Shown here: one piece after another, positions 14,760-23,946 of the stretch
Layout of the letters: every line of letters begins with the position of its first letter
How positions within the stretch are numbered: the first letter of the stretch is position 1
The notes under the pieces: generated by a model
Told to the model about the DNA's origin: nothing
Seen by the model: the letters and a program-made list of their open reading frames with translations, nothing else
The model's database searches: none
DNA from: Hymenobacter cyanobacteriorum
GTDB lineage: Bacteria > Bacteroidota > Bacteroidia > Cytophagales > Hymenobacteraceae
Assembly (NCBI RefSeq): GCF_022631375.1
Contig: NZ_JALBGC010000001.1
Location: 930,001-994,000, forward strand
Reading direction: 5' to 3'
Length of the DNA stretch: 64,000 nucleotides
Made by a program: the position numbers and the translations under genes

Positions 14760-17081
14760 TTAGCCGTTCATGGCGAGCAGGAATTCTTCGTTGTCCTTGG
14801 TGCCTTTGATGCGGTCTTTCAGGAATTCCATGGCCTCGGTGGCGCTCATGTCGTTCATGAAGCGGCGCAGCACCCACACGCGGTTCAGCTCGTCTTTGCT
14901 CATCAGCAGGTCTTCGCGACGGGTGCCGGAAGCCGGGATGTCGATGGCCGGGAACACGCGCTTGTTGGCCAGTTTGCGGTCCAATTGCAGTTCCATGTTG
15001 CCGGTGCCTTTGAATTCCTCGAAGATAACCTCGTCCATCTTGGAGCCGGTTTCGATGAGGGCCGTGGCGATGATGGTGAGCGAGCCGCCGCCTTCTACGT
15101 TGCGGGCCGCGCCGAAGAAGCGCTTGGGCTTTTGCAGCGCACCAGCATCAATACCACCCGAGAGGATGCGCGACGAGCTGGGCTGCACCGTGTTGTAGGC
15201 GCGGGCCAGGCGAGTGATGGAGTCGAGCAGAATTACTACGTCGTGGCCGCACTCCACGAGGCGACGGGCCTTGTCGAGGGCCATTTCGGCGATTTTCACG
15301 TGGCGGTCAGCCGTTTCGTCGAAAGTCGAGCTGAGTACTTCGGCTTTTACGGTGCGGGCCATGTCGGTTACTTCCTCGGGGCGCTCGTCGATGAGCAGCA
15401 CCATGAGGTAAACCTCGGGGTGGTTTTCGGCAATGGCGTTGGCCACTTCCTGTAGCAGTACGGTTTTACCGGTTTTGGGCTGGGCCACAATCAAGCCGCG
15501 CTGGCCCTTACCAATCGGCGCAAACAAATCGAGCACGCGGGTACTGATTTGGGTGGGCTTGGTGGTGAGTTTCATGCGCTGGTCGGCAAACAGCGGGGTG
15601 AGGTGGCTGAACGGCACCCGGTCGCGGACTTCCTCCACGGTGCGGCCGTTCATGCTCTCCACGCCTACCAGGGCGAAGTATTTCTCGCCCTCGCGCGGCG
15701 GCCGGATGGTAGCCACCACCGTGTCGCCGGGCTTCATGGCGAACTGCTTCACCTGCTGCGGCGACACATACACGTCGTCGGGCGAGCTGAGGTAGTTGTA
15801 GTAGGGCGAGCGCAGGAAGCCGTAGCCGCCATCGGGCATCAGCTCGAAGGTGCCGCCACCGGGCACCACCAAATCCAGCTCCTGGCGCTGCGGGCGCTGC
15901 TGCTGGTTTTGGTTCTGCGGCTGGTTCTGGCCTTGGCCCTGATTCTGGCCCTGGTCGGTGCGGGGCGAACCATCGGGATTCTGGCGGCGCTGTTGGCGCT
16001 GCAGTTCGCGCTGGGCGTAGCGCTCCTCGCGGGTCAGATTCTGGTTGTTGCTGCCGTCGCCGCGCGGCTGGTCGTTGCGCGGCTGGCCCTGGTTCTGATT
16101 TTGGCCCTGGCCCTGGTCCTGGCGGGACTGGTCCTGCTGGCGGGGCTGGTCAGTGCGGTTTTCGCGGGGCTGCTGGTCCTGGCGCGGGGTGCGGGGCTGC
16201 TGGTCGCCGCGGTTATCGCGCACGTCGCGGTTGTCGCGCTCGAACCGGTCGGCGCGGTTCTCACGGCGGTCGTTGAAGCCGTTTCCGCCCCCATCGCGGC
16301 GGCTGCCGAAGCTGCCTTCGCGGGTATCAGTGCCAGCTTCGGGCGCGGGGTTGGCAGCAGCAGCGGCTTCGGCAGCGGCTTTTTCGGCGGCCATCTCGGC
16401 AGCACGCTGCTCGGTGATGGGGCGGCCGGCGCGGTCTACCCGCTCGCGGCGCGGGCGGTCGGTGCGGGCGGGGTTGGTGCCGGCAGCCTGCTCCGTGGGT
16501 TGATTATTCTCTGTAAACTGATTGGTCGAGGTAGCGTTAGCGTCGGCGGTAACGGCGGGCGCTTCCGTAGTTTTAGCGACCGGGGCCGGAGTGGCGGCCG
16601 GCGCAGCAGTTTCGGGGCCTTGCGCCAGGGTGGCGCCGGTGGCGTGCGAAGGCGCAACCAGAGCCAGCCCCTCAATAGAATCCAAAATTTCAGTAGTTGG
16701 AGCTTCAATCGCAACCGGAGCGGCCAACGTGGCCGAAGCGGCAGCCGCCGCGCCGCGCAGGGCACGGGATGGCGCGGCTTTGGCAGCAGGCGGGGCTACA
16801 TCGGAAAAGGGCTGCTCGGCAGTGCTGGGAGCCGGGCGGCGGGCCGAGTTGCGCGCGGGGCGGGCGGCGGCCGGAGCAGCGGCGTCCGGAGCCGAAGCGG
16901 CGGGCGCTACTGCCGGGGCGGAAGTGGCTTCGGCGGCGCCGGGGTTCAGGGCCTGCTGGTCGAGGATTTTATATATCAAATCCTGCTTGCTGAGGCGTTT
17001 GAAGTTGCCGACGTTCAGTTGCTCGGCAATCTCTTTGAGGTCGGACAGCAGCCGGTCCTTCAACTCGTTAATGGTGTGCAT
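14760..17081 (-). CDS. rho: transcription termination factor Rho
   Basis: This 773-residue Rho is much longer than the usual 420. Residues 1-40 ([20 protein letters not shown]) are the Rho N-terminal helical domain. Residues about 45-400 are a low-complexity insert: first Ala/Pro-rich, then very rich in Arg, Gly, Asn, Gln and Asp ([18 protein letters not shown] type). The cold-shock RNA-binding domain starts near 402 ([11 protein letters not shown]). The ATPase follows with Walker A QPKTGKT (about 534-540), [26 protein letters not shown] and the Q/R-loop region. The ATG at 17081 was chosen because the upstream frame has no Rho homology. RNA-dependent helicase activity in the cytoplasm is expected. 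Confidence 0.95.
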   Translation of the reverse strand: MHTINELKDRLLSDLKEIAEQLNVGNFKRLSKQDLIYKILDQQALNPGAAEATSAPAVAPAASAPDAAAPAAARPARNSARRPAPSTAEQPFSDVAPPAAKAAPSRALRGAAAAASATLAAPVAIEAPTTEILDSIEGLALVAPSHATGATLAQGPETAAPAATPAPVAKTTEAPAVTADANATSTNQFTENNQPTEQAAGTNPARTDRPRRERVDRAGRPITEQRAAEMAAEKAAAEAAAAANPAPEAGTDTREGSFGSRRDGGGNGFNDRRENRADRFERDNRDVRDNRGDQQPRTPRQDQQPRENRTDQPRQQDQSRQDQGQGQNQNQGQPRNDQPRGDGSNNQNLTREERYAQRELQRQQRRQNPDGSPRTDQGQNQGQGQNQPQNQNQQQRPQRQELDLVVPGGGTFELMPDGGYGFLRSPYYNYLSSPDDVYVSPQQVKQFAMKPGDTVVATIRPPREGEKYFALVGVESMNGRTVEEVRDRVPFSHLTPLFADQRMKLTTKPTQISTRVLDLFAPIGKGQRGLIVAQPKTGKTVLLQEVANAIAENHPEVYLMVLLIDERPEEVTDMARTVKAEVLSSTFDETADRHVKIAEMALDKARRLVECGHDVVILLDSITRLARAYNTVQPSSSRILSGGIDAGALQKPKRFFGAARNVEGGGSLTIIATALIETGSKMDEVIFEEFKGTGNMELQLDRKLANKRVFPAIDIPASGTRREDLLMSKDELNRVWVLRRFMNDMSATEAMEFLKDRIKGTKDNEEFLLAMNG

Positions 17082-17530
17082 AAAGGGAATAAGGGGAGAA
17101 CATCGGCGGGAAAGCACGGGGGCTGGCGGCCCGGAATGGCCCACGAAGGGGCACATAATGGCCAGCGAAGGCACGGCGATAACGCCGCTGAAACAGGACA
17201 TTCGCAGGGTCCGGACGAGCTACGGGGTAGCGGCGCGCGGCGCGAGATGAATAGGCAGGAAGATGAGGTGCAGAATGGGGCCGCTGGAAATTCAGCAAAA
17301 AGACGGGCCGAAGACGAGCCCAATGGCCCGCTGACCCGACCACGGCGGCCGGTTGCTCCCGCAATGTTAGCGCATTACGGGCAAACGGCCAAATCGACGG
17401 CCCTCCTACTCTGCCCTCTACACGCAGGCCGCGAAAATAAGTTGCGTCCTGTTTCAGATAGGGCTTGGCCGGGCGGTGGTGGGGTCGGGTTTTCCTTGCG
17501 ACCTTTGCCCCGTTACCCATTCGCTTCTCC
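17082..17530. other. 449-bp gap between the divergent rho and serS starts
   Basis: No protein-like frame was found; long frames here are extensions of rho or serS. Its rho side is a probable long leader, which in other bacteria is a site of Rho autoregulation (inference). On the serS side, GACCTTTG at 17500-17507 resembles a -7 element 23 bases before the serS start, without a clear -33 TTG. Confidence 0.4.
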
Positions 17531-18805
17531 ATGCTGCAACTTTCCGTTCTCCGCGACCAGACCGACTTTGTGCTGGCCGGCCTCGCCAAAAAGCGCTACG
17601 CCACCGGCCCCGCCGACGTGGCCGCCATCCTCGACCTCGACCAGCGCCGCCGCCAGCTCCAGACCAGCCACGACTCGGCCCAGGCCGAAGCCAACAAGCT
17701 TGCCCAGCAAATCGGCGGCCTGATGAAGTCGGGCGACAAAGCCGGTGCCGAAACCCTGAAAGCCCGCACCGCCGAACTGAAGCAGCACACCCAAAGTGCC
17801 GCCGCCGAGCTGGCTCAGGTGGAAAAAGAGCAGCAGCAGCTTCTGTACAAGCTGCCCAACCTGCCCCACGCCAGCGTGCCCGAAGGCCGCGCCGCCGCCG
17901 ACAACGAAGTGGTGCGCGAGCACGGGACCAAGCCCGAACTCGGCCCCGATGCCGTGCCGCATTGGGACCTGATTAAGAAGTACGACATCATCGACTTCGA
18001 ACTGGGCGTGAAAATCACCGGCGCGGGCTTTCCCGTGTACAAGGGCCAGGGGGCTCGGTTGCAGCGCGCGCTCATCAACTTCTTCCTCGATGAGGCCCGG
18101 GCCGCCGGCTACACCGAGATGCAGCCGCCCATTCTGGTAAACGAGGCCAGCGGCTACGGCACCGGCCAGCTCCCGGACAAGGAGGGCCAGATGTACCACG
18201 ACGCCAAGGACGACCTGTATTTGATTCCCACGGCCGAGGTGCCGCTGACCAATATTTACCGCGACGAGATTATTCCGGTCGAGAAGCTGCCCGTGCGCAT
18301 TGCCGGCCACACGCCCTGCTTCCGCCGCGAGGCTGGCTCGTGGGGCGCCGATGTGCGCGGCCTCAACCGTCTGCACCAGTTCGACAAGGTAGAAATCGTG
18401 CAGATTACGGAACCCGAAAAGAGCTACGCCGCCCTCGATACCATGGTGGCCCACATCGAAGGGCTACTGCAGAAGCTGGAGTTGCCCTACCGTGTGTTGC
18501 GCCTCTGCGGCGGCGACATGGGCTTCACCAGCGCCCTGACGTATGACTTGGAGGTGTGGAGCGCCGCTCAGGGCCGCTGGCTGGAGGTGAGCTCGGCATC
18601 GAATTTTGAGACGTACCAGGCCAACCGCCTCAAGTGCCGCTACAAGGCCGACGGCGGCAAAACCCAACTGCTGCACACGCTGAACGGCTCGGCGCTGGCC
18701 CTGCCGCGCATTGTGGCCGCGCTGCTGGAGAATAACCAGACCAGCGAGGGCATTAAGCTGCCGGCGGTGCTGCACAGCTACTGCGGGTTTGGGGTGATTG
18801 GGTAG
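17531..18805 (+). CDS. serS: serine--tRNA ligase
   Basis: This 424-residue class II synthetase charges tRNA-Ser with serine. The N-terminal coiled-coil arm (about residues 25-110, Ala/Glu/Lys/Gln-rich) binds the long tRNA variable arm. Class II motifs follow: the motif 1 region FPVYKGQGARLQRALINFF, motif 2 PCFRREAGSWGADVRG with FDKVEI, and motif 3 NGSALALPRIVAALLENNQ near the end. TAEVPLTN (serine-binding TxE loop) is present. The ATG at 17531 gives the standard N-terminus MLQLSVLRDQ. The gene stands alone, divergent from rho, and is followed by a large palindromic element containing a terminator. Confidence 0.95.
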   Translation: MLQLSVLRDQTDFVLAGLAKKRYATGPADVAAILDLDQRRRQLQTSHDSAQAEANKLAQQIGGLMKSGDKAGAETLKARTAELKQHTQSAAAELAQVEKEQQQLLYKLPNLPHASVPEGRAAADNEVVREHGTKPELGPDAVPHWDLIKKYDIIDFELGVKITGAGFPVYKGQGARLQRALINFFLDEARAAGYTEMQPPILVNEASGYGTGQLPDKEGQMYHDAKDDLYLIPTAEVPLTNIYRDEIIPVEKLPVRIAGHTPCFRREAGSWGADVRGLNRLHQFDKVEIVQITEPEKSYAALDTMVAHIEGLLQKLELPYRVLRLCGGDMGFTSALTYDLEVWSAAQGRWLEVSSASNFETYQANRLKCRYKADGGKTQLLHTLNGSALALPRIVAALLENNQTSEGIKLPAVLHSYCGFGVIG

Positions 18806-18819
18806 CCTCGTTTGTCATT

Positions 18820-19009
18820 GTCATTGCGAGTGAAGCGCAGCGGAACGCGGCAATCTTTTCTCTCGATGCGACCAGCCCTGAAATGTGACACTCTAAATCG
18901 ACATGTGAAAGCCCCAACGCTACCATGTGTTGGGGCTTTTCACATTATTTAGGTTTTCTGCATCGAGAGGAAGGATTGCCGCGTTCCGCTGCGCTTCACT
19001 CGCAATGAC
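18820..19009. repeat. large palindromic element with an internal terminator between serS and the UBP gene
   Basis: The left arm (18820-18869, starting GTCATTGCGAGTGAAGC) and the right arm (18960-19009) are near-perfect inverse complements of about 48 bases. Inside lies a second hairpin (about 18905-18943; AAAGCCCCAAC facing GTTGGGGCTTTT), a good bidirectional terminator for the two convergent genes. The arm resembles those of elements at 23947, 31207, 41442 and 53620. Confidence 0.8.
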
Positions 19010-19018
19010 CGACGTGCC

Positions 19019-19291
19019 CTAATACTCTGCCATTTCCTCATCCACGTAGCACCAGAGCCACCGCTCGCCGGGCTCGGCCGAGGATACTACCGGGTGCTGG
19101 GTGGCGCGAAAATGCTTGGTGGCGTGCTTGTTTTTGGAAGAGTCGCAGCAGCCGACATGGCCGCACTGCTGGCACACGCGCAGGTGCACCCACGTATCGC
19201 CGAGGGCTACGCACTCGGGGCAGGCGTGCTCGGGAGCGGTTTTGAGGCTGGTGAGGGCCGTGAGGTGCTGGCAGGGTTCAGATTCGGACAT
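19019..19291 (-). CDS. UBP-type zinc-finger protein
   Basis: This 90-residue protein is a single ZnF-UBP domain. Cys/His ligands occur in order in CQHLTAL, CPECVALGDTW, HLRVCQQCGHVGCCD, KHATKHFRATQHPVV and WLWCYVDEE. Eukaryotic members bind the C-terminus of ubiquitin; bacterial stand-alone copies are common in Bacteroidota and Actinobacteria and have no settled role. Length and spacing are normal for the family. The ATG at 19291 (MSESEPCQH) is clear. The gene is convergent with serS across the palindromic element. Confidence 0.85.
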   Translation of the reverse strand: MSESEPCQHLTALTSLKTAPEHACPECVALGDTWVHLRVCQQCGHVGCCDSSKNKHATKHFRATQHPVVSSAEPGERWLWCYVDEEMAEY

Positions 19292-19500
19292 GGCGCGGAA
19301 ATGCTATGGGGTGAAAACAGGCCGCCCCACCACGGGCCGGGCCGGAAATGTAGCACTTGTTTTTGCGAGCCAAACCGGGCAACCGTCGAGAAGAGGCTGG
19401 AAACCGGCGATTCTGCGATAAAGAGGGGAATGTTGGAGCACAGTTTTGGGTAGTCGAACCAAGCAAGTCCCGATTCCTTCACCGCTCATCCCTCATCGTC

Positions 19501-20241
19501 ATGGAAAGAAAACACTTTTTGAAAAGCCTGCTGCTGGGTGCCGCTTCGGTGCCGGCCTTACTCTCGGCCTGCAGCAAGGAATCGGTGTCGCCCACTTCCA
19601 GTACCACCACAACGGGCACTTCGGGCACCGGCTCGGGCGGCACCGGTACCGGCTCGGGCAGCTGCGCGGTCGCCCCGACGGAAACCGAAGGCCCCTTCCC
19701 TACCAAAGTGCCCTCAAGCTACGTGCGCAGCGACATCCGCGACGGCAAAACCGGCTACCAGATGGACATTACCATCACGCTCAGCAACAGCAACGCCAGT
19801 TGCGCCGCGCTGGCCGGGGCCATTATCGATATCTGGCACTGCGACGCCGAGGGCAATTACTCGGAGTACGGCGGCACGGGCATGCAGGCCACCAACTACC
19901 AGTCGGTGCACTTTCTGCGCGGCCGGCAGGTGACAGACGCCAACGGCCAGGTGAAGTTTACGAGCATCTTCCCGGGCTGGTATTCGGGGCGCGCCACCCA
20001 CATTCACGTGCACGTGTACTCGGCCACCGGCACCTCGCTGAAGGTGACCCAGATTGCCTTCCCCGAAGGCACCGGCACGGCGGTGGCGGCCGTGAACGGC
20101 TACGCCAAAGGCCTGAACGGCTACACCAGCAACGCCAGCGACAACGTGTTCAGCGACGGCGTAGCCAACGAGCTGGCTACCGTGACGGGCAGCACCACAG
20201 CGGGCTTTCAGCTGGCGTTTTCGATGGGCGTACCGGCGTAA
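19501..20241 (+). CDS. intradiol ring-cleavage dioxygenase-like lipoprotein
   Basis: This 246-residue protein has a lipoprotein signal peptide (ERKHFLKSLLLGAASVPALL, then SAC lipobox) and a Ser/Thr/Gly-rich linker to about residue 58. Then comes the intradiol dioxygenase fold: TETEGPFPT, AGAIIDIWHCDAEGNYSEY (first Tyr ligand), and FPGWYSGRATHIHVHVY (second Tyr and two His ligands of the Fe(III)). The family opens catechol-type rings between the hydroxyls; a lipid-anchored exported member is seen in several Bacteroidota and its substrate is unknown. The ATG at 19501 was chosen as the start of the signal peptide. Confidence 0.85.
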   Translation: MERKHFLKSLLLGAASVPALLSACSKESVSPTSSTTTTGTSGTGSGGTGTGSGSCAVAPTETEGPFPTKVPSSYVRSDIRDGKTGYQMDITITLSNSNASCAALAGAIIDIWHCDAEGNYSEYGGTGMQATNYQSVHFLRGRQVTDANGQVKFTSIFPGWYSGRATHIHVHVYSATGTSLKVTQIAFPEGTGTAVAAVNGYAKGLNGYTSNASDNVFSDGVANELATVTGSTTAGFQLAFSMGVPA

Positions 20242-20274
20242 CCGGCCGGTTTTTACTCCCTTTACCTGTTGCGC

Positions 20275-21012
20275 ATGATTTCGCAAACGCCGGGCAAAAT
20301 CTTTCTGGCCGAGGAACGTGGCCTGGCCGAATCGGAGCAGTTCCGGCGGTTCAGCACGTTTAGCTTTGGTGGGTTTGCGCACCCGCACAAAGGGCCGTTT
20401 GGCCGGCTTTTTGGGCTGAATGAAGAAACCCTGGCCGGCGGCCACACCGTCGATTTTGTGGTGGCCGAAGCCGCGCAGGTGCTGCTGCTGCCCATTACCG
20501 GGGGCGTAGCGGCGAGCGTGTTCAGCAGCGCCGATGCCCCCGAAACCCTGGCCGAAGCCGGCGAAACGCTCCTCCTCCCATTGGCTGCGGGCAGCACGTT
20601 ACGGCTGCGTAACCTGTTCAGCGGTGAGTTGGTGAGCTTTCTGCATCTATGGCTGCGAGCTGATGCTGCCGCTCCTATCAGCCCCGCCGCGCACCCGGTG
20701 GGCTTCGACTTCGAGCAGTTGGAAAACCGCCTACTGCCGTTGCGGCCCGAAACGCCGAACGAGCCCGTATTGACGAGCCTGGGCCGGTTTGCCGGCCGGC
20801 ACGAAGCTGTGTATTCGCTGCACAATCCGGCGGCCAGCGTGTTCGTGTTTGTGCTGGCTGGGGCTTTTGAAGTCGAAAGCCGCCTGCTGCACGAAAAAGA
20901 CGGCCTGGCGCTGTGGGACGTGGCCACAATTGAGCTCGAAGCCCTCAGCAACGACGCGCTGCTGCTGGTGCTGGAACTGCCGCCGCTGGCCGATGCGGCC
21001 GCTATTCGGTAG
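20275..21012 (+). CDS. pirin-related cupin protein
   Basis: This is a 245-residue bicupin-like protein resembling pirin/YhaK-type proteins. The N-terminal half has FSTFSFGGFAHPHKGPFGRL and LAGGHTVDF; the second half has VYSLHNPAASVFVFVLAGAFEVE and DGLALWDVATIELEAL. These match the core and C-terminal cupin of the family, although the canonical metal-binding His cluster is reduced, so enzymatic activity is doubtful. The ATG at 20275 was taken rather than a TTG two codons earlier. The gene overlaps the convergent glycosyltransferase by 11 bases. It follows the dioxygenase lipoprotein by 33 bases on the same strand. Confidence 0.65.
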   Translation: MISQTPGKIFLAEERGLAESEQFRRFSTFSFGGFAHPHKGPFGRLFGLNEETLAGGHTVDFVVAEAAQVLLLPITGGVAASVFSSADAPETLAEAGETLLLPLAAGSTLRLRNLFSGELVSFLHLWLRADAAAPISPAAHPVGFDFEQLENRLLPLRPETPNEPVLTSLGRFAGRHEAVYSLHNPAASVFVFVLAGAFEVESRLLHEKDGLALWDVATIELEALSNDALLLVLELPPLADAAAIR

Positions 21013-22030
21013 CGGCCAGCGTGGGCCAGTCCAGCATCAGCACCTGCTCGCGCATGCACTTGAAATGGCCTTGCGGGCACTTGGCAAAACCTATTTTGGA
21101 GCAGGGCCGGCAGCTTAGCCCCGGCACTTCCAAGTTCTCGAATTCAGTCCGATAGGGGTACATGCCGAACTCAGGCACAGTGTTGCCCCACACGCTGTAC
21201 GTGCGCTTGCCGAAGGCGGCAGCAATGTGCATCAGGCCCGTATCGTGGCTCACCACAAAGCTGGCCTGCCGCAGCAGCGAAGCCGACTGGTGCAGCGAGT
21301 AGCGCCCGCAGCCATTGTAAATTGGGGACTTGGGGACTTGGGGACTTGGGGACTTGGTTTCCTTTTGCCTGCTAATGCTGCTGGTAGCGGCGGCCATAAT
21401 GGCTTCGGCCACCGCCGCGTCTTCGGGGCCGCCGAGCAGGATGATGGGGCGCGGGGCCAGGTTTTGACACAGCTCCACGAGCTTCTCCAGGGGCAGGCGC
21501 TTGGTGGCGTGCTGCGCGCCGATGGCCACGGCCACGTAGCCGCGCTGGAAGCCGGCGGGCAGCGTGGCCAGGGCAACTTCCTGGCCGGCGGGGATGAAGT
21601 AATCGAGGCCCAGGCCGTCGTCTTTGATACCCAGCGCCGCACCCGCCGCCAGGTAACGCTGCACAATGTGCACGTCGGGCAAGCGGTTAATCTTGAAGTT
21701 CACCAGCAGCCACTTCTGCCAGTTCAGCTTATCGAAACTAGTGGATTTCACGCCCAGCCGCAGCTTGATGAGGTGGGTGCGCAGGTTGTTGTGCAGGTCG
21801 ACGATGTAATCGAACCGCTCGGCTTTCAGCTCCTGCACCAGCTCGCCCAGGCTGCCGCTGAGTACGTGCACTTTGGCCACGTGCGGGTTGGCGTCGAGCA
21901 GGCCGCGGTAGCCGGGCTTGGTGGCGAAATGCACCGCCGCGCCCGGCACCTGCTGCGCCAGCGCCCGCACCACCGGCGTGGTCAGCACAATGTCGCCGAT
22001 GGAAGAAAAGCGGAGAACGAGGATTTTCAT
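21002..22030 (-). CDS. glycosyltransferase family 9 (heptosyltransferase-like)
   Basis: This 342-residue GT9 enzyme is predicted to transfer heptose or a related sugar onto lipopolysaccharide core on the inner face of the membrane. It starts with MKILVLRFSSIGDIVLTTPV (acceptor-side Rossmann domain), and has DYIVDLHNNLRTHLIKL, IILLGGPEDAAVAEAI, and the donor-site SHDTGLMHIAAAFGKRTYSVWG. The C-terminus carries a Cys-rich CRPCSKIGFAKCPQGHFKC motif typical of Bacteroidota members. Residues about 225-236 are encoded by a tandem octamer repeat, an insertion between two conserved blocks. The ATG at 22030 is clear; a heptad hairpin lies directly upstream. Confidence 0.85.
   Translation of the reverse strand: MKILVLRFSSIGDIVLTTPVVRALAQQVPGAAVHFATKPGYRGLLDANPHVAKVHVLSGSLGELVQELKAERFDYIVDLHNNLRTHLIKLRLGVKSTSFDKLNWQKWLLVNFKINRLPDVHIVQRYLAAGAALGIKDDGLGLDYFIPAGQEVALATLPAGFQRGYVAVAIGAQHATKRLPLEKLVELCQNLAPRPIILLGGPEDAAVAEAIMAAATSSISRQKETKSPSPQVPKSPIYNGCGRYSLHQSASLLRQASFVVSHDTGLMHIAAAFGKRTYSVWGNTVPEFGMYPYRTEFENLEVPGLSCRPCSKIGFAKCPQGHFKCMREQVLMLDWPTLAATE
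21322..21357. repeat. tandem octamer repeat inside the heptosyltransferase gene
   Basis: Four exact copies of TTGGGGAC plus four bases of a fifth lie within the coding sequence. On the coding strand they specify a Pro/Ser/Lys-rich loop (SPSPQVPKSP) absent from typical family members. The frame stays open. Confidence 0.85.
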
Positions 22031-22031
22031 C

Positions 22032-22108
22032 TTAGCTATTAGCTGTCAGCCATTAGCTGCTAGCCCTCCGATGCCGGCTAACAGCCCGCAGCTAATAGCT
22101 AACAGCTT
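22032..22108. repeat. heptad hairpin upstream of the heptosyltransferase
   Basis: The left arm is made of heptamers such as TTAGCTA, TTAGCTG, TCAGCCA and CTAGCCC; the right arm has CTAACAG, CCCGCAG, CTAATAG. The arms can pair across about 12 bases. It begins one base from the start codon at 22030 and ends just after the polX stop. Confidence 0.8.
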
Positions 22109-22115
22109 GACACCA

Positions 22116-23873
22116 CTACTCAAACAACGACTGCTTGAATTCCAGCGGCGGCTTGATGTTGGCTTTGCGGGCTTCGAAATACGCCGCTACTTCCTCCACC
22201 GACTTGGCGTTGAAGGTCATCTCCTTCGTGAGGTGGCCTTTGCGGCCCATGAGCACGCCGTAGCGCATGTCTTCGTAGCCGTTGGTGTGGTGGGCGTCGG
22301 GGTTGATGCTGAGCTGCACGCCCTGGTCCAGCGCGTAGCGCACCCAGCGCCAGTCGAGGTCGAGGCGCCAGGGGTTGGCGTTGATTTCGATGATGACGTT
22401 GTGCTGGGCGCAGGCGTCAATCACCGCTTTGTAGTTGATGGGGTAGCCCTGGCGGCGCAGCAGCAGGCGGCCGGTGGGGTGGCCCAGCATGGTGGTATAC
22501 GGGTTTTCGATGGCCCGCAACAGGCGGTTGGTGGCCTTGGCCTCGTCCATTTTCAGGTTGGAGTGCACCGAGGCCACGATGAAATCGAAGCTGGCCAGCA
22601 CGTCGGCGGGGTAGTCGAGCGAGCCGTCGCCGAGGATGTCGCTCTCGATGCCTTTGAAGATGCGAAACGGGGCCAGCTCGGCGTTTAGCTTGTCGATTTC
22701 CTGGTGTTGCTGGCGCACGCGCTCCACGCTCAGCCCGTTGGCGTAGTGGGCGGCCTGGCTGTGGTCGCACAGGCCGAGGTATTCGTAGCCGTGGTCGCGC
22801 AGCCAGGTGGCCATTTCGCGGATGCTGTGGTTGCCGTCTGAGTAGGTGCTGTGGTTATGCAGCGAGCCGCGCAGGTCGCCGTCTTCGAGCAGGCGGGGTA
22901 ATTTTTGGTCGGCGGCAAGGGCAATTTCGCCCAGGCCTTCGCGCAGCTCGGGCACGATGAATTGCAGGCCGGCGCGCTCGTACAGCGCCTCTTCCTGCTG
23001 GAACTTCTCGCGCCGCGCCAACTGCCGCAGGGTGGAATTATGAGTTTGTGGGTTGGTGGGCTGCGGGATAGGCTCGCTCAGATGCGCTTCGGCGGCCGAA
23101 TTCAGGAAAACTTCGGTGGTGAAATCCTCCGGCTTCACCAGCAGCACTTCCACCCGCGTGCCCGACTCGGTGGCCGCACCGCGCCAGGCAAACGGGCCCG
23201 AGCGGCGCGGGTCAGGCGTGATGCCGGCCGTGGCGTTCAGCAGTTCGTGGGCTTTGGCCGGCTGGTCGGTGGCCGCTACCAGGTGCACGGTTTCGATGGT
23301 TTCGAGGCGGCGGCGCACTTCGCCGGCCACGGCCACCTGCTCGGTGTTCAGGCCGGCGCGCAGCAGTTGGGCCAGCTCGTTGCCCAGCTTTTCGGCCTGC
23401 GGATACAGCAGCTTGCCCTTGCTCTGGCCGGCAAATTCCAGCGCCTCCAGAATGCTGTCCTGAGTCTTTTTGCCGAAGCCTTTGAGCTTGCTTACCTGGT
23501 CAGTTTCGGCGGCTTCGCGCAGCTGCTCGATGGTTTCGAGGCCCAGTTCGCGCCACAGGCTGCGGATTTTCTTCGGCCCGATGCCTTTGATGCCCAGCAT
23601 TTCGACCACGCCGGGCGGGGTGGTATCGAGCAGGCGCTGCAGGTCGGAGAAGGTGCCGGTATCGAGCAGCTCGGCCACTTTGGCGGCGGCGGTTTTGCTC
23701 AGGCCGGTGCGGTCGGGCAGGCCGGGGCGCTCCACCTCGGCAACCGGAAAGCTCAGGGCATCGAGGGCGTTGGCCGTGCCTTCCATGGCGCGGATTTTAA
23801 AGGGGTTTTCGTCGTGCAGCTCCATCAGTTGGGCAGCCAGCTTGAAGGCACGGGTCAGGGCGCGGTTATCCAC
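22116..23873 (-). CDS. polX: PolX-type protein: degenerate X-family polymerase fused to PHP exonuclease domain
   Basis: This 585-residue protein has the PolX order of domains: N-terminal 8-kDa helical domain with helix-hairpin-helix (PPGVVEMLGIKGIGPKKIRS, about 86-105), a polymerase-beta-like core, and a C-terminal PHP phosphoesterase (HNHSTYSDGNHSI near 339, CDHSQAAHYANG, SVHSN). In active PolX enzymes the palm has GSxRR followed by a DxD pair. Here the segment reads GEVRRRLETIETVHLV (184-199), with Thr and His where the aspartates should be, and the third site is RVEVLL. DNA synthesis is therefore doubtful while the PHP exonuclease looks intact. The start is a GTG at 23873; upstream in-frame residues are not conserved. 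Confidence 0.85.
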   Translation of the reverse strand: MDNRALTRAFKLAAQLMELHDENPFKIRAMEGTANALDALSFPVAEVERPGLPDRTGLSKTAAAKVAELLDTGTFSDLQRLLDTTPPGVVEMLGIKGIGPKKIRSLWRELGLETIEQLREAAETDQVSKLKGFGKKTQDSILEALEFAGQSKGKLLYPQAEKLGNELAQLLRAGLNTEQVAVAGEVRRRLETIETVHLVAATDQPAKAHELLNATAGITPDPRRSGPFAWRGAATESGTRVEVLLVKPEDFTTEVFLNSAAEAHLSEPIPQPTNPQTHNSTLRQLARREKFQQEEALYERAGLQFIVPELREGLGEIALAADQKLPRLLEDGDLRGSLHNHSTYSDGNHSIREMATWLRDHGYEYLGLCDHSQAAHYANGLSVERVRQQHQEIDKLNAELAPFRIFKGIESDILGDGSLDYPADVLASFDFIVASVHSNLKMDEAKATNRLLRAIENPYTTMLGHPTGRLLLRRQGYPINYKAVIDACAQHNVIIEINANPWRLDLDWRWVRYALDQGVQLSINPDAHHTNGYEDMRYGVLMGRKGHLTKEMTFNAKSVEEVAAYFEARKANIKPPLEFKQSLFE

Positions 23874-23946
23874 GGGGCAAGGGTTGTTTGGGAGGCGCGA
23901 AGGTAGCTTGTGCGGTTCAGAAGGAACCTGGAACGTTAGTTGAGCA

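Noticed and set aside
15549..17723. 724-codon plus-strand frame across rho and into serS
   Set aside because: Its Gly/Ala/Arg/Val repeats arise from the antisense of the Rho low-complexity insert, and it collides with serS.
18902..18945. possible tRNA or small RNA between serS and the UBP gene
   Set aside because: The structure is a simple terminator hairpin; there are no tRNA arms or conserved loop sequences.
19019..19291. UBP zinc finger as evidence of a bacterial ubiquitin-like system
   Set aside because: No E1/E2-like, JAB or ubiquitin-like gene occurs in the window; stand-alone UBP fingers are common.
21322..21357. possible CRISPR-like array (regular octamers)
   Set aside because: The units are contiguous with no spacers, lie inside a coding gene, and no cas gene is present.
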